64,000 bases of DNA from Syntrophomonas wolfei subsp. methylbutyratica (GCF_001570625.1 NZ_BBQT01000017.1:1-64000); one strand, 5' to 3'; positions 36,231 through 46,111 are shown, counted from the first letter of the stretch. A program made the numbers and translations. Notes: generated from the sequence alone by a model not told the origin.

Positions 36231-36354
36231 CCTCTTTATCTTTTGTACTTTCCTATACCAGGCATTTTGTTTATAATATGGATGTCTCCTGCTTTAGCCT
36301 TTTGAAATAATCTCTATTGCTAGAATTTTAATCAAATATAATAGGAGGTCCAAA

Positions 36355-37635
36355 ATGAATGCCCTTTTAAAAACGGATGCCAGCAGCCTTTCCATTATTA
36401 AAGACTGCTCCCTGGCCCCTGATGGTTTTAAAAAGTTAGAATGGGTTAGTAATAATATGCCTGTTCTTAATAAATTGAGAGAGGAATTTGCCGAGAAAAA
36501 ACCCCTGGCTGGAAAAACCATAGCTTGCTGCCTGCATCTTGAGGCCAAGACCGGCTATCTGCTGCAGACTTTGCAGGTAGCCGGAGCCCGGGTTATAGCT
36601 TGTGCCAGCAACCCTCTCTCCACCCAGGATGATGTAGTCGCCGCACTGGTAGAGTCCGGTATTACCGTTTTCGCCCTTCATGGCGAGAGCCCGGAAGAAT
36701 ACCAGCGCTACCTGGAATTAACTCTGGATACTTGTCCCGATGCTCTTATTGATGACGGAGCTGATATGGTTACGACCCTTATCAAGCAGCGCCCCGAACA
36801 GGCTCAAAAGCTTATAGGTGGCTGTGAAGAAACCACGACCGGTATAATACGCTTAAAATCTATGGAAAAGGATAAGGCTCTTCCTTTTCCGATGATGGCA
36901 GTAAATGATGCCTATATGAAATATCTTTTTGATAATCGCTATGGTACCGGCCAATCAGTATGGGATGGGATCAACCGCAGCACCAACCTGGTGGTAGCCG
37001 GGAAAAATGTAGTGGTAGCCGGTTACGGCTGGTGCGGCAAAGGTGTATCCATGCGAGCTCTGGGTATGGGAGCCCGGATAATTATTACTGAAATCGACCC
37101 GATTAAAGCCAATGAAGCTATTATGGATGGCTTTGAAGTAATGCCTATGTCAACCGCTGCTACCCTGGGAGATATCTTCATTACTGTTACCGGAAATATA
37201 AATGTGATTCGTAAAGAACACATAGCAGTAATGAAGGATAAAGCCATAATGGCCAATGCGGGACATTTCGATGTGGAAATCAACAAAAATGATTTGGCTG
37301 CTTTAGCCGTAAGCCGAAGAATAGTTAGAAACAACATTGAAGAGTTCAAACTGGCAGATGGCCGCAGACTCTATCTACTGGCGGAAGGTCGTCTGGTTAA
37401 CCTGGCCGCTGGCGATGGTCATCCGGCTGAAGTAATGGACTTGAGTTTTTCCCTGCAGGCTTTGTCTCTGCTATATGTAATTGAAAACAGGTCTCGATTG
37501 GAAAACAAGGTATATAATGTCCCGGACAGTATAGACCAAAGGGTAGCCTGCTTAAGATTGGAGGCAGAAGGTGTAAGAATTGACGAGCTAAGCTCCGAGC
37601 AAGAGAAATACCTGGCTAGCTGGGATCCTTATTAA
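36355..37635 (+). CDS. ahcY: Adenosylhomocysteinase
   Basis: A 426-residue NAD-dependent hydrolase that splits S-adenosylhomocysteine to adenosine and homocysteine. GCEETTTGI and the catalytic Lys/Asp in [17 protein letters not shown], the TGQSVWDGI segment, and the NAD-binding Rossmann loop [15 protein letters not shown] are all present. It also has the C-terminal end, EQEKYLASW, that reaches into the partner active site. It recycles the product of SAM-dependent methyl transfer. The start is ATG at 36355 behind AGGAGG. A TATAAT stands near 36277, but no -35 is clear. Confidence 0.93.
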   Translation: MNALLKTDASSLSIIKDCSLAPDGFKKLEWVSNNMPVLNKLREEFAEKKPLAGKTIACCLHLEAKTGYLLQTLQVAGARVIACASNPLSTQDDVVAALVESGITVFALHGESPEEYQRYLELTLDTCPDALIDDGADMVTTLIKQRPEQAQKLIGGCEETTTGIIRLKSMEKDKALPFPMMAVNDAYMKYLFDNRYGTGQSVWDGINRSTNLVVAGKNVVVAGYGWCGKGVSMRALGMGARIIITEIDPIKANEAIMDGFEVMPMSTAATLGDIFITVTGNINVIRKEHIAVMKDKAIMANAGHFDVEINKNDLAALAVSRRIVRNNIEEFKLADGRRLYLLAEGRLVNLAAGDGHPAEVMDLSFSLQALSLLYVIENRSRLENKVYNVPDSIDQRVACLRLEAEGVRIDELSSEQEKYLASWDPY

Positions 37636-37723
37636 ATCGAATAAATAATTTCTGAAACTCTCACATAAGACCAGCGCTTTTTTCACATAATACAAACAAA
37701 GATTGTGAAAAGGCGGTTTTTAC

Positions 37724-38677
37724 ATGGATACTATCACTAAAAGATATATCTGGCTTTTTTTTGCTGTACTTATGGTACTAATGGTAGGAGCCTATGTAAT
37801 ACACACCGCCTACTCTCCACAAAGCAAACCCCAACCCGGCAATGACCTTAATTCTCAAAGGGCCAGCTATGTTACCATTCGGGATAGTGAAGGAAAAGTA
37901 ATCCTGGAAACAGGCATTCCGGTTTATGAGCAGGACGAATATATCAGTGAGGATAACTTGCACTATGTCATAATAAGTATTAGTGGTAGCAATGCCGTGG
38001 CCAGGAAAAAGGATATTGACAAGTCAGAGCTTAATTCTGTCAGCCAAAAGCTGAATGCCGCCTCCATCACCTATCCCCATACGGTAGAAGCTCAGGCCCT
38101 GCTAAATCCTCATCATGTGGTAATTTATCACACTCATAGTGATGAATCGTATCTACCTGATTCAGGCCGCCCGGGTAAACCTGGTAATGGTGATATCTTT
38201 CAGGTAGGAGCAGCCCTGGCTGAATCCCTGACCAAAGCCGGTATAAGTGTTCACCACAGTTATAATCCCCACGACCCGCATGATATTAATGCCTATCACC
38301 GCTCCCGGCGCACCGTTACCCAATTGTTGAAAGAAAGGCCGGATGCATCTTTTGACATACATCGAGATTCAGCCCCCTTAAGTTCATATGCCACTACTAT
38401 CAACGGTATAGATACTGCCCGGGTAATGATAGTTATTGGACGCTCCAATCCTAACCTTAACCCTAATCTTAACTTTGCCCGGAGCATCAAGGCCGCTGCG
38501 GACGATCTGCATCCAGGTCTAATGCGCGGTATTTATTTGGGGCAGGGGGATTATAATCAAGATCTCTACCCTACTTCTCTCATATTTGAAGTTGGAACCG
38601 AAAGCAATTCCCTGGATGCCGCTCAAAAAGCAGTTCGCTACCTCGCTGATGCCATTATTGCAGTGATAGGTTCTTAA
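37724..38677 (+). CDS. spoIIP: Stage II sporulation protein P
   Basis: A 317-residue peptidoglycan amidase/endopeptidase that, with SpoIID and SpoIIM, drives engulfment of the forespore. One N-terminal membrane anchor (about residues 8-27) precedes an extracytoplasmic linker. The catalytic metal-site motifs are VVIYHTHSDESYLPDSG (His and Glu) and FDIHRDSAP, and FEVGTESN near the C-terminus contains a further conserved Glu. It is normally made in the mother cell under sigma-E. I cannot define a sigma-E promoter with confidence. The 3' end overlaps a convergent small gene by 23 bases. Confidence 0.92.
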   Translation: MDTITKRYIWLFFAVLMVLMVGAYVIHTAYSPQSKPQPGNDLNSQRASYVTIRDSEGKVILETGIPVYEQDEYISEDNLHYVIISISGSNAVARKKDIDKSELNSVSQKLNAASITYPHTVEAQALLNPHHVVIYHTHSDESYLPDSGRPGKPGNGDIFQVGAALAESLTKAGISVHHSYNPHDPHDINAYHRSRRTVTQLLKERPDASFDIHRDSAPLSSYATTINGIDTARVMIVIGRSNPNLNPNLNFARSIKAAADDLHPGLMRGIYLGQGDYNQDLYPTSLIFEVGTESNSLDAAQKAVRYLADAIIAVIGS

Positions 38678-38978
38678 ACTTTCCATTTTCTGCTTTTCTT
38701 TTTACTTTCACCTCTTCCGTTATTTTAAATAAATCGTGAATAAAATTAGCCCCCCGGGAAATAATTATCCCGGTTAGAATCAAGCCTAGATAGGGAATAT
38801 TAATAGGCAGTCCAACGGTGGCAAACAAATCTATTCCAGTTCCCAAAGCTATGGTAATCCCCAGAACAAGAGCACCCACCCTGTCAATGCTCAACTTCTT
38901 CTTTTCCCATATCAGCTTTAAACTTTCCCATAGTTTTTCCGTCAATATTGCCGCTAATGCCAGTTGGGTAAGAGTCAT
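38655..38978 (-). CDS. Small membrane protein convergent with spoIIP
   Basis: A 107-residue protein with three hydrophobic segments (residues 1-14, about 32-52 and about 59-78), the last followed by FIHDLFKITEEVKVKRK. The layout resembles small phage-type holins but I do not claim that. The start chosen is ATG 38978, nine bases after AAGGAG; longer in-frame starts lack sites. It overlaps the end of spoIIP by 23 bases. Confidence 0.55.
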   Translation of the reverse strand: MTLTQLALAAILTEKLWESLKLIWEKKKLSIDRVGALVLGITIALGTGIDLFATVGLPINIPYLGLILTGIIISRGANFIHDLFKITEEVKVKRKAENGKFKNLSLQ

Positions 38979-39191
38979 AGCCATCCACTCCTTCATTTTT
39001 AGAAAGCTAAAATCGGAGCCACACCCTCTTATCAAAAATTGCCCGTTCAGCATTATTACAGTACATTGATTTTATTCTGAAAGCTGTTAACTGGTGATTT
39101 TCTAGCCCGGAAACTGTTATAATAAGCACAATTGTTCACTATATTCCAATTAACTATGGTTGTGAAAATTGTTTACCCGGAAAGGAAAGCA

Positions 39192-40574
39192 ATGAAGCTA
39201 GAAGAAAAATGGCGTGTGTTAATAATTATTTGCATCGGCATATTTATGTCCACGGTCGATGGTAGTATTTTAAATATCGCCAATCCCACTATTGCCCGGG
39301 AGCTTTCGGTCAGCATGCGGGAGATTCAATGGGTGGTAACAGCTTATATGCTCGTAATCACCACTTCCCTGCTTTTCTTTGGCAAGCTGGGAGATATGCT
39401 GGGTAGTAGTAAAATATACTCTTACGGTTTCCTTATTTTCACCATAGGCTCCTTATTATGCAGCCTCTCCCCTTCCCTGGCTTATTTAGTGGCCGCTCGG
39501 GTTATACAGGCCATAGGGGCCAGTATGATGATGGCAACTGGAATCGGGATAGTCTCCAATGCCTTCCCCCCCGGAGAGAGGGGTAAAGCTCTGGGCATTA
39601 CCGGCAGCATAGTAGGTGTAGGGAATATGACCGGTCCCAGTTTAGGGGGAATTCTAATAGCCAACTTCACTTGGCCGGTGATATTTCTCATCAATGTTCC
39701 CATCGGAATCCTCGCCTTTTACCTGGGCATGAGGTATTTGCCCCAACAAGCAAAAAGCCTTGCCCCGAAGAAGCACGACCTGGGGGGACTGCTGCTATTT
39801 GCCCTGTCAACCATCATCTTGCTGCTTTCCTTCTCCGGAAGCCATGGTATTGAATGGAAACTATTCAGCCTGGGGCTTTTAATTATGCTCTTGTTCTACC
39901 TTTATGAAAAAAGAATTTCTGACGCCATACTGGATTTAGAGCTATTTAAAATAAAAAACTTTTCTCATGGCAACCTTTTGGCCTTCGCCGCTTACAGTGC
40001 CCAGACCTCGGTTTTTTTCCTTATGCCGTTTTTTCTGGAAAACCTCTTGCATTACCCCCCGGCCTTTTCCGGTTTGATTATGACCATACCACCGGTTACC
40101 ATGGCCATAACCGCTCCCCTCGCCGGAGCTCTTTCCGACCGCATCGGCAATAGAAGGATTACCCCCTTATCTTTTCTCTTTATGACCTCTGCCTACCTGC
40201 TATTGTCTACTTTGGAGCAAGAGAGCGGCCTGTTAAAAGTTGCCGGTAGTCTGCTGTTGATGGGAGTTGGTATGGGCTCCTTCGGTTCCCCCAACAGCAG
40301 CTCCATCCTGGGGTCCATTCCGCGTGAAAAAGCTGGCTATGCTGGCGGATTCATGGCTACAGTCAGAAACTTTTCCTTCTCCCTGGGTGTTGCCGCCTCG
40401 GTCAGTGCTTTTGCTTACTTCCTCAGCCTTTACCAGCAGAAAACCAGCTATATCGCCGCCTATGCCGGAGCCGCCCATTCGGTTTATAGAATAGCCGCGA
40501 TAATATGTATCCTGGCTTTTTTACTTTCCCTGCTGGAACGCGAGCCAGCAAGAAGTACGGAATCCCCAGAGTAG
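39192..40574 (+). CDS. MFS drug-exporter family transporter (DHA2, 14 helices)
   Basis: A 460-residue proton-coupled exporter. The N-terminus (IFMSTVDGSILNIANPTI) is the motif D1 signature of the EmrB/QacA DHA2 group. Motif A appears as GKLGDMLGSSKIY in loop 2-3. ALGITGSIVGVGNMTGPSLGG is the antiporter motif C in helix 5 (cited in parts). SDRIGNRR is the second motif A. It should export hydrophobic drugs or other organic compounds. The start is ATG at 39192 behind GGAAAGG. No regulator gene is adjacent. Confidence 0.88.
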   Translation: MKLEEKWRVLIIICIGIFMSTVDGSILNIANPTIARELSVSMREIQWVVTAYMLVITTSLLFFGKLGDMLGSSKIYSYGFLIFTIGSLLCSLSPSLAYLVAARVIQAIGASMMMATGIGIVSNAFPPGERGKALGITGSIVGVGNMTGPSLGGILIANFTWPVIFLINVPIGILAFYLGMRYLPQQAKSLAPKKHDLGGLLLFALSTIILLLSFSGSHGIEWKLFSLGLLIMLLFYLYEKRISDAILDLELFKIKNFSHGNLLAFAAYSAQTSVFFLMPFFLENLLHYPPAFSGLIMTIPPVTMAITAPLAGALSDRIGNRRITPLSFLFMTSAYLLLSTLEQESGLLKVAGSLLLMGVGMGSFGSPNSSSILGSIPREKAGYAGGFMATVRNFSFSLGVAASVSAFAYFLSLYQQKTSYIAAYAGAAHSVYRIAAIICILAFLLSLLEREPARSTESPE

Positions 40575-40653
40575 TTTCCGGCTGCTGGCATCCACAGGAA
40601 CTGCATCCCTATTTCAAGCAGCTGCAAATCTCTGGAGGTAGTTTTTGTGGTTT

Positions 40654-40682
40654 TTGACCTGCCGATAATATTCTGCTATAAT
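40654..40682 (+). promoter_or_regulatory. Sigma-A promoter of tRNA-Arg
   Basis: TTGACC (40654-40659) and TATAAT (40677-40682) are separated by 17 bases, 17 bases before the mature tRNA 5' end. Confidence 0.8.
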
Positions 40683-40699
40683 TGCTATGCAATAATTAT

Positions 40700-40774
40700 G
40701 CGCCCGTAGCTCAGTGGATAGAGCACCGGCCTCCGGAGCCGGGTGCGGAGGTTCGATTCCTCTCGGGCGTACCA
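40700..40774 (+). tRNA. tRNA-Arg (anticodon CCG)
   Basis: The acceptor GCGCCCG pairs with CGGGCGT (one G-U). The anticodon stem CCGGC/GCCGG closes the loop CTCCGGA, with anticodon CCG reading CGG. The T arm carries TTCGATT and the 3' CCA is encoded. Confidence 0.95.
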
Positions 40775-40786
40775 TAAGTAAAATCG

Positions 40787-40819
40787 GCACTTTCAAGGAT
40801 TTATTGGAAGTGCTTTTTT
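40787..40819 (+). terminator. Terminator of tRNA-Arg
   Basis: GCACTTTC pairs with GGAAGTGC around a 13-base loop, then TTTTTTA. It begins 12 bases after the tRNA. Confidence 0.7.
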
Positions 40820-41090
40820 ATTTGACACAAATTTTGGCGCCTGTTTTGACATTAATTTATATGCATTTTTTTACATTTAGAGTTCTTTTGCATATATTTC
40901 CCAAGCATCTTTCTTTCCCGAAACAAACCTCCTGTTCTTCAGAAACTGAACAAAACCATAACATCTCCGGATTGAGTCAAAGAAAGAAATGACACCAAAA
41001 AAGTGTAAGCAAGAGGAGAGTAAAAATAAATGATATTTGCTGGAATTAATGCTATATTAATGAAAACAAATTATGAAAGAGGGGATTATA
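40820..41090 (+). other. AT-rich leader region before the Hint gene
   Basis: This 271-base stretch contains no gene. A TTGACA near 40846 has no good -10 at the right distance. The ribosome site AGAGGGG lies just before 41091. Confidence 0.4.
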
Positions 41091-42680
41091 ATGCAGGACT
41101 ACTTTGCATCACTATACAAAACAACCCAGGCGCACAACCTGCAGCGTAACCGATCCATGCCCTTGAATTTTGCCCGTGAAGAGGATTACGATTGCTTCTG
41201 TGCCATGTGCGGCGGAGTTGACCATTTCCAGCAGGAATACCCGCAATTATATGCGCTGGCTGTCAACACTCGTCAGCACTATGTTGATCATTATCGGGAT
41301 TCATCCGCAGCCAAAGGTTTTGTAGATAGCTGTATGGTCAATGACATCACCTATGACCAGGCCGGGCAAAAACTCACTTCCTTCGGCACGGTTTGTCTGA
41401 CCCAATTTGCGCTGCGCATGTTTGTAACCTTGACCCTGTATGACGGGAATAATATTATCGGCTGCAATACGGCATTCGGCAACGGGCATAAAAATCTCAC
41501 CATTACCTGTACGGTTGAGCAGGTGAATCTGCCCAACCACAATATCAAGGCGATTTTGCATGCCACCTGGGAATTTGCCAACAGCAATTTATTAAACTCC
41601 TATATAACTGAGAGCACCTTGCTGACCTCGGTGGCTGAGGTTATAGACCATATCGATATCACCGACCCCGTTCATAAAAAATCCGGCCCGGCTGACGACA
41701 TCGGGGTTTGTTATGCCCGCACTCCTATAGCTGCCGAAAAAATCGATTACAGCTATCCGGAAGCTCGTACCCCGGAAAGACATCAGAAGCTGTATCTGGA
41801 CAACCGGGGCCAGGTGGTACTGGCCGGCGGCTACACCTTTGATCGGGTCAAGCCCAACAGTGTAGGGATAATTTTGAACTGCGAAGGCTTTGGCGGCCTT
41901 TTCTATAATGGCGACGCTCCGCAATTCCAGGCCCAGGCAGGCGGTTTTAACTGGACGTTTAACCAGTATTGGAACAATTATATTACCGAAAGCGTAATTG
42001 CGGGCAATCGCGCCTACAAATTTGATATGGAGGCTATATTCTATGTCCATGAAGATAATCAGGAACACCTCTTAAAGGTTTCCAGTTATCCGATTTCCCA
42101 GCCCAGTCCCCACTACAAACAGATTTCCAAGATACATCTGTACTGGGGCTGCCTGGCGGAAGATACCCTGGTGCGGATGGCCGATGGAATCGCCCGGAAG
42201 ATCCAAGAGGTGCGGATAGGCGACCAGGTGATGGCCAATACTCAAGGGATGCCTGCCACCGTCACCAACGTGTGGAGCGGTACCGATGAAACCCTGTATT
42301 GCCTGCGGGCTGACAATGACGCGGAGATTTATGCCACCCGGGATCACCCCTTCATAAGCAGAAATGGTTCCAAACCGCTTATCCTGCTGAACGACCGCGA
42401 TGAACTGCTGATGGAGGACGGCAGCTACAGCCGCATAAAATACGCTTATCCGCTCGCTTTCGGAAAGAGAATCTTCAACCTGGATCTGAGCGGCGAAGCG
42501 CACACCATGATCTGCAACGGATTTGTGGTAGGCGACAACTACGCCCAGGGGTTGGCTATCGATTACCTGAACCAAATCGAGAATATTGATGTTCCCGCCG
42601 AGGTTATTGCTGAAAGTGAAAAACTGAGCCGCAACTGGCAGGCGGCCATAAAAGAGGTGCTGAACCATGAAAAATATTAA
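41091..42680 (+). CDS. Hint-domain (intein/hedgehog-like) protein with unknown N-terminal domain
   Basis: A 529-residue protein without signal peptide. Residues 1 to ~350 are an unrecognised, probably beta-rich region with several Cys (DCFCAMCGG near residue 35). From Cys354 a Hint autoprocessing domain begins: GCLAEDTLVRMADG, a central ATRDHPF with His419, FNLDLSGEAHTMICNGF with His471, and VVGDN ending at Asn483. Such domains use the first Cys for an N-to-S acyl shift and can self-cleave or ligate. About 46 mainly helical residues follow, so a short C-terminal peptide could be released. Start ATG 41091 has AGAGGGG six bases upstream. The end overlaps the next gene by 14 bases, which implies coupling. 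No close precedent is known to me. Confidence 0.75.
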   Translation: MQDYFASLYKTTQAHNLQRNRSMPLNFAREEDYDCFCAMCGGVDHFQQEYPQLYALAVNTRQHYVDHYRDSSAAKGFVDSCMVNDITYDQAGQKLTSFGTVCLTQFALRMFVTLTLYDGNNIIGCNTAFGNGHKNLTITCTVEQVNLPNHNIKAILHATWEFANSNLLNSYITESTLLTSVAEVIDHIDITDPVHKKSGPADDIGVCYARTPIAAEKIDYSYPEARTPERHQKLYLDNRGQVVLAGGYTFDRVKPNSVGIILNCEGFGGLFYNGDAPQFQAQAGGFNWTFNQYWNNYITESVIAGNRAYKFDMEAIFYVHEDNQEHLLKVSSYPISQPSPHYKQISKIHLYWGCLAEDTLVRMADGIARKIQEVRIGDQVMANTQGMPATVTNVWSGTDETLYCLRADNDAEIYATRDHPFISRNGSKPLILLNDRDELLMEDGSYSRIKYAYPLAFGKRIFNLDLSGEAHTMICNGFVVGDNYAQGLAIDYLNQIENIDVPAEVIAESEKLSRNWQAAIKEVLNHEKY

Positions 42681-45600
42681 CCGCAAAAACATCAATGGGC
42701 TGAGAACGTATAACGACAGTTATATGCAGCATAACCCCATCCCGGATTTCACCCTGGGCGGATCCCGCCCGTTCACGCTGCAGGTGTTTTTCAGCCTGCT
42801 CAGTGACAGCTCGCGGGGAGTCCTGTACCGGCAGGAAGGCGTCTTTGAGCTGGGCATAGAGGAAGGCATGATATATTTCAACGCTCCCGGCTTCTGCAGT
42901 TTAAAAACCGATTATCCGAACGAGGTAAAGCTGGTCCCCCAGTATTTCTATTACGCCGCGATAAGCTATGATGGAACCGATACAGCCCTGTATTTGCAGG
43001 GCTATCCGGTTTTAAAACAGACCAAAACCGGAACAGCGGCAGTCAACAATAATAATTATGACATAGGCTGCGGTCATAACGGGTATGTTACTGCCATTCA
43101 GGTTCACGACCAGGTCCTGTCGCCGGAGCAAATTCTGGCCGCTGCCGCCAATCCGCTGACTTCATCCGAGCACTGTGTGGCCTGGCTGGATTTCTCCCAG
43201 CGCCAACCGCTTGATAGAAGCAAGAGCCAGCTTAATATCTGGATAGCAGGAGATAATACCAAACACAGATCTGCAATCGTCAATCTGGTGGCTTGCACCG
43301 CCTGGGACGGCAGCGGCTGTGCTCTGCTGACCAATAACCTGTCCACTGAACCCACCGCCTATTCCATCATTGGCAAGGTTTTCCCGCAGCGTACCCAACT
43401 GGCGCAGATCTGTCTGTATTCCAACCGCCGTGATGATAGAAGCAGCGGTTTGGAGATTCTCCTGCAGAAAACTGCATCCAACAACTTCAAGCTGGTTTTT
43501 GCCAACGGTACTGCGTCAATTGTTTCCGAGCGGGAGTTACTGCCTGATCAGTGGGGTGATTTCGCGGTTACAGTAGCCCATAACCATGTAACCCTGTATG
43601 TAGATGGCACTGCCGACAATAGCGGTACCGCCACCCGCCCGCTGGCCGGCAGGGAGACTGCCGTTATCGGTGCCCGCACTATTGACGGACGGCCTGACTA
43701 CACGGTGGGCTACAAAGGATATATTGACTATATGGCTGAGTTTGATGAGGCTTTAAGCCCGGAAAAGATCAACAGCTATATTGACAATCCCCCCTTCATA
43801 TTTGACCCGCACATAGTATCCAATATGTTTATGGCCCAGCAGTATCCCCAGGAAATCGTATATAACAAGCCGATTGCCCTGGTACGCAACGTCCGGTTTG
43901 TCCTGGCGGAAAACACCAATCCACTGGACTGCGAGAAAGGGGTTGCCTGTTTTATCCCCACCGAAGAAGATCCCCTGTGGGGCACATTGACTCCCGAACA
44001 GCAGTGGCAAATGGAAACCGACAGCAAAACCAGCGAGGAGGTCACTCACTCCGTATATGGGGTTCAGGCAGCCGGCAGCGCCGGCATGTGGATGCTGGGG
44101 TCAACAGGACTTCGCCGCCGCCGCATCCGGGGAGTAGAGTATCAGGAAGTCCCTATGGAAGAAGTAGCCGAAGCCAGACCAGTACAGATTGCGGCCCAAA
44201 CCGGACGCGCCGGGGCCATGTCCTTTTTCAGCTGCGGGGGCATAACCGCCGGTTTCGGTACTCTATTGCAATCACCGGTCTTCTGGGGAGTAGTAGCCGC
44301 ATCTGCCACAGTTGCAGTAGTAGCTGCGTTAATCATTGCGCAAGACAAAAAACGTCCTGCGGCTGACGGCGAACTGCAGATAGTTTCATTGAAGTTTGAT
44401 CACGATGCCGACCCCTCCCTGGGTAGTATTCATTTTCGCAGCAACCAGAGCAATGCTCCGGTAAGCATGGAATTCAGCAAAGGCAGTAATGAGCAGATTA
44501 ACATGAGCGGAGTATTCATACCGGCCTTGCTGACCAACCCCCGTCTGACCATCACGGTCAAATTCGTATCCTCGACGGCTGAATCCCTGCGCTGCAAGCT
44601 GTCGGCGCAGGAGCTGGACAGCGCCCATCCGCTGCTGGGGAATGTAAGTACGAATGAAATCAATATTGCCAAAAATGAAACTAAAACCATCGATGTTAAT
44701 CTGAGCCTGTCTGATCTTATCAAGAATGCCTCCATAAGCAAAAACAGCAACACCTGGAAATGGTCATTCCAGGATCTGGACAACAAGCAAAGCAAGTTTA
44801 TAATCAATTCCAATCACCTGGTTTACACCCTGCCGAACACTCCCAAACACCCCTGGAACAGTGCCGCCGGCGCCTATAACGCCGGGGATATCACTTATGT
44901 ATGGACTGATGTGATTGATGTTTTGATAAAGATGGTTCCGCCTGCATCAACGGATGTGATCGGTGCGCTCACAACTTCCCACAATAATTCGTCATCATTC
45001 AGATATGATACTACGCGTGGGGCTTCATTCTATACCGATGATCAGCGTCGGGTTAAAATGAGCAAATACTTGAATGATCGCAGCAGTCCTACCCGCAAAC
45101 CCCTCAATTGCACTGACTGCGCCAATCTTGTTGCCACTCTGGCGGCATCAGCCGGAGTTCATGCTTATACCAATATAATGTTTAGCAATTTTAATCTTAA
45201 CAAAATAATACCCATTGGCTGTGACAATGAAAATCCTAACTGGATAGTTCCTTTTGGGGGCGGGTTTTCCTATCATGAAATTACCCTAAGCGAGCCCACC
45301 GCCCGTCAGGATATCGGCATCTATGATGCTTGTTTGAAAGTGGATCAGAGCCAATACCCGGGTCAGAGCGATGTAAGCGGGAAAACAGCTTATCTGCCGG
45401 CGAACTATGCCTATGCCCAAACCAGCAGCCCCAAAGTAAATGTTCCGGTTAACACCCCCTATAAAGGAGCGTTTTACCGGGAACGCCTGGTAAAAGATCA
45501 GCAAGTGGTCAACATGTATTTAATGGCACTGGAACCGGTCGGAATAAGCAGCGAGGTAACGAGCATGGAAAGAAAGAGTATTGACAATTCTTCATTAGCC

Positions 45601-46023
45601 AAATTCAAGAAGATGATTCGGGCGCAATTTGGGCTGGATGATTTGCCGATAAGCAATCGACCCGCCCGGCAGGATTTTACCCCTCGATTCTCGGCTGTAA
45701 ACCTAATTAAAGATGCCAAATTGATAGAAGACATTGCTTCGCAAAAGATCTGGCAGATAACTGCGGCAGATGGCCGGGATTATACGGTGGATATTAATGT
45801 GGCTGATGATGAACACACCGCCCGGGAAGTGCTGGTGGAAAGATTATCGAAAATAAGTAATCCCGATATCATAAGAAACGATCCGCCGGTAGCCGGCGAT
45901 ATATCATTTACCGTTGCTGGGCAGAGCGTACTGTTTGTCCGTAATAATATTGCCGTTACCGTATTCTTCGGCCCGCAAAGCAAGCCCCTGGCAACAGCCA
46001 TTGACCAGCAAATCATGACCTAA
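42667..46023 (+). CDS. Large LamG - transmembrane - papain/transglutaminase-like protein
   Basis: A 1118-residue protein translated in a 14-base overlap with the Hint gene (GAGGTG seven bases before ATG). Residues ~25-165 and ~205-370 look like two LamG jelly-roll folds: each has strand patterns such as YYAAISYDGTDTALYLQG and DFAVTVAHNHVTLYVDGT and ends in a LSPEQI or LSPEKI helix. An Arg-rich patch (LRRRRIRG) precedes one membrane helix at about 538-561. Beyond it is a beta domain (about 570-690), then NCTDCANLVATL with Cys815 and Cys818, His870 (FSYHEI) and Asp887 or Asp893. This resembles a papain/transglutaminase-like Cys-His-Asp triad. No N-terminal signal peptide is seen. The function is unknown; adhesive binding plus peptidase or crosslinking activity is a possibility. 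Confidence 0.7.
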   Translation: MKNINRKNINGLRTYNDSYMQHNPIPDFTLGGSRPFTLQVFFSLLSDSSRGVLYRQEGVFELGIEEGMIYFNAPGFCSLKTDYPNEVKLVPQYFYYAAISYDGTDTALYLQGYPVLKQTKTGTAAVNNNNYDIGCGHNGYVTAIQVHDQVLSPEQILAAAANPLTSSEHCVAWLDFSQRQPLDRSKSQLNIWIAGDNTKHRSAIVNLVACTAWDGSGCALLTNNLSTEPTAYSIIGKVFPQRTQLAQICLYSNRRDDRSSGLEILLQKTASNNFKLVFANGTASIVSERELLPDQWGDFAVTVAHNHVTLYVDGTADNSGTATRPLAGRETAVIGARTIDGRPDYTVGYKGYIDYMAEFDEALSPEKINSYIDNPPFIFDPHIVSNMFMAQQYPQEIVYNKPIALVRNVRFVLAENTNPLDCEKGVACFIPTEEDPLWGTLTPEQQWQMETDSKTSEEVTHSVYGVQAAGSAGMWMLGSTGLRRRRIRGVEYQEVPMEEVAEARPVQIAAQTGRAGAMSFFSCGGITAGFGTLLQSPVFWGVVAASATVAVVAALIIAQDKKRPAADGELQIVSLKFDHDADPSLGSIHFRSNQSNAPVSMEFSKGSNEQINMSGVFIPALLTNPRLTITVKFVSSTAESLRCKLSAQELDSAHPLLGNVSTNEINIAKNETKTIDVNLSLSDLIKNASISKNSNTWKWSFQDLDNKQSKFIINSNHLVYTLPNTPKHPWNSAAGAYNAGDITYVWTDVIDVLIKMVPPASTDVIGALTTSHNNSSSFRYDTTRGASFYTDDQRRVKMSKYLNDRSSPTRKPLNCTDCANLVATLAASAGVHAYTNIMFSNFNLNKIIPIGCDNENPNWIVPFGGGFSYHEITLSEPTARQDIGIYDACLKVDQSQYPGQSDVSGKTAYLPANYAYAQTSSPKVNVPVNTPYKGAFYRERLVKDQQVVNMYLMALEPVGISSEVTSMERKSIDNSSLAKFKKMIRAQFGLDDLPISNRPARQDFTPRFSAVNLIKDAKLIEDIASQKIWQITAADGRDYTVDINVADDEHTAREVLVERLSKISNPDIIRNDPPVAGDISFTVAGQSVLFVRNNIAVTVFFGPQSKPLATAIDQQIMT

Positions 46024-46066
46024 TATGTATTATAAATCCATTGGCTGTATAGCAATGAGAATGCAC

Positions 46067-46111
46067 GAGAAAAAGCTGGTGTGTCAGGACGCTGACAAGC
46101 TGGTTTTTCTC
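46067..46111 (+). terminator. Hairpin, possible terminator of the Hint/LamG operon
   Basis: An inner stem TGTCAG-GACG-CTGACA is followed by AGCTGGTTTTTCTC, and an outer GAGAAAAA pairs with TTTTTCTC. The middle of the long stem is mismatched. It lies 45 bases after the large gene. Confidence 0.4.

Noticed and set aside
37636-37723. Sigma-E promoter for spoIIP
   Set aside because: CACATAA-like elements exist, but neither spacing nor hexamers match well enough to support a call.
42072-42695. Minus-strand frame of 207 codons across the Hint/LamG junction
   Set aside because: It is antisense to two well-supported overlapping genes and has no ribosome site.
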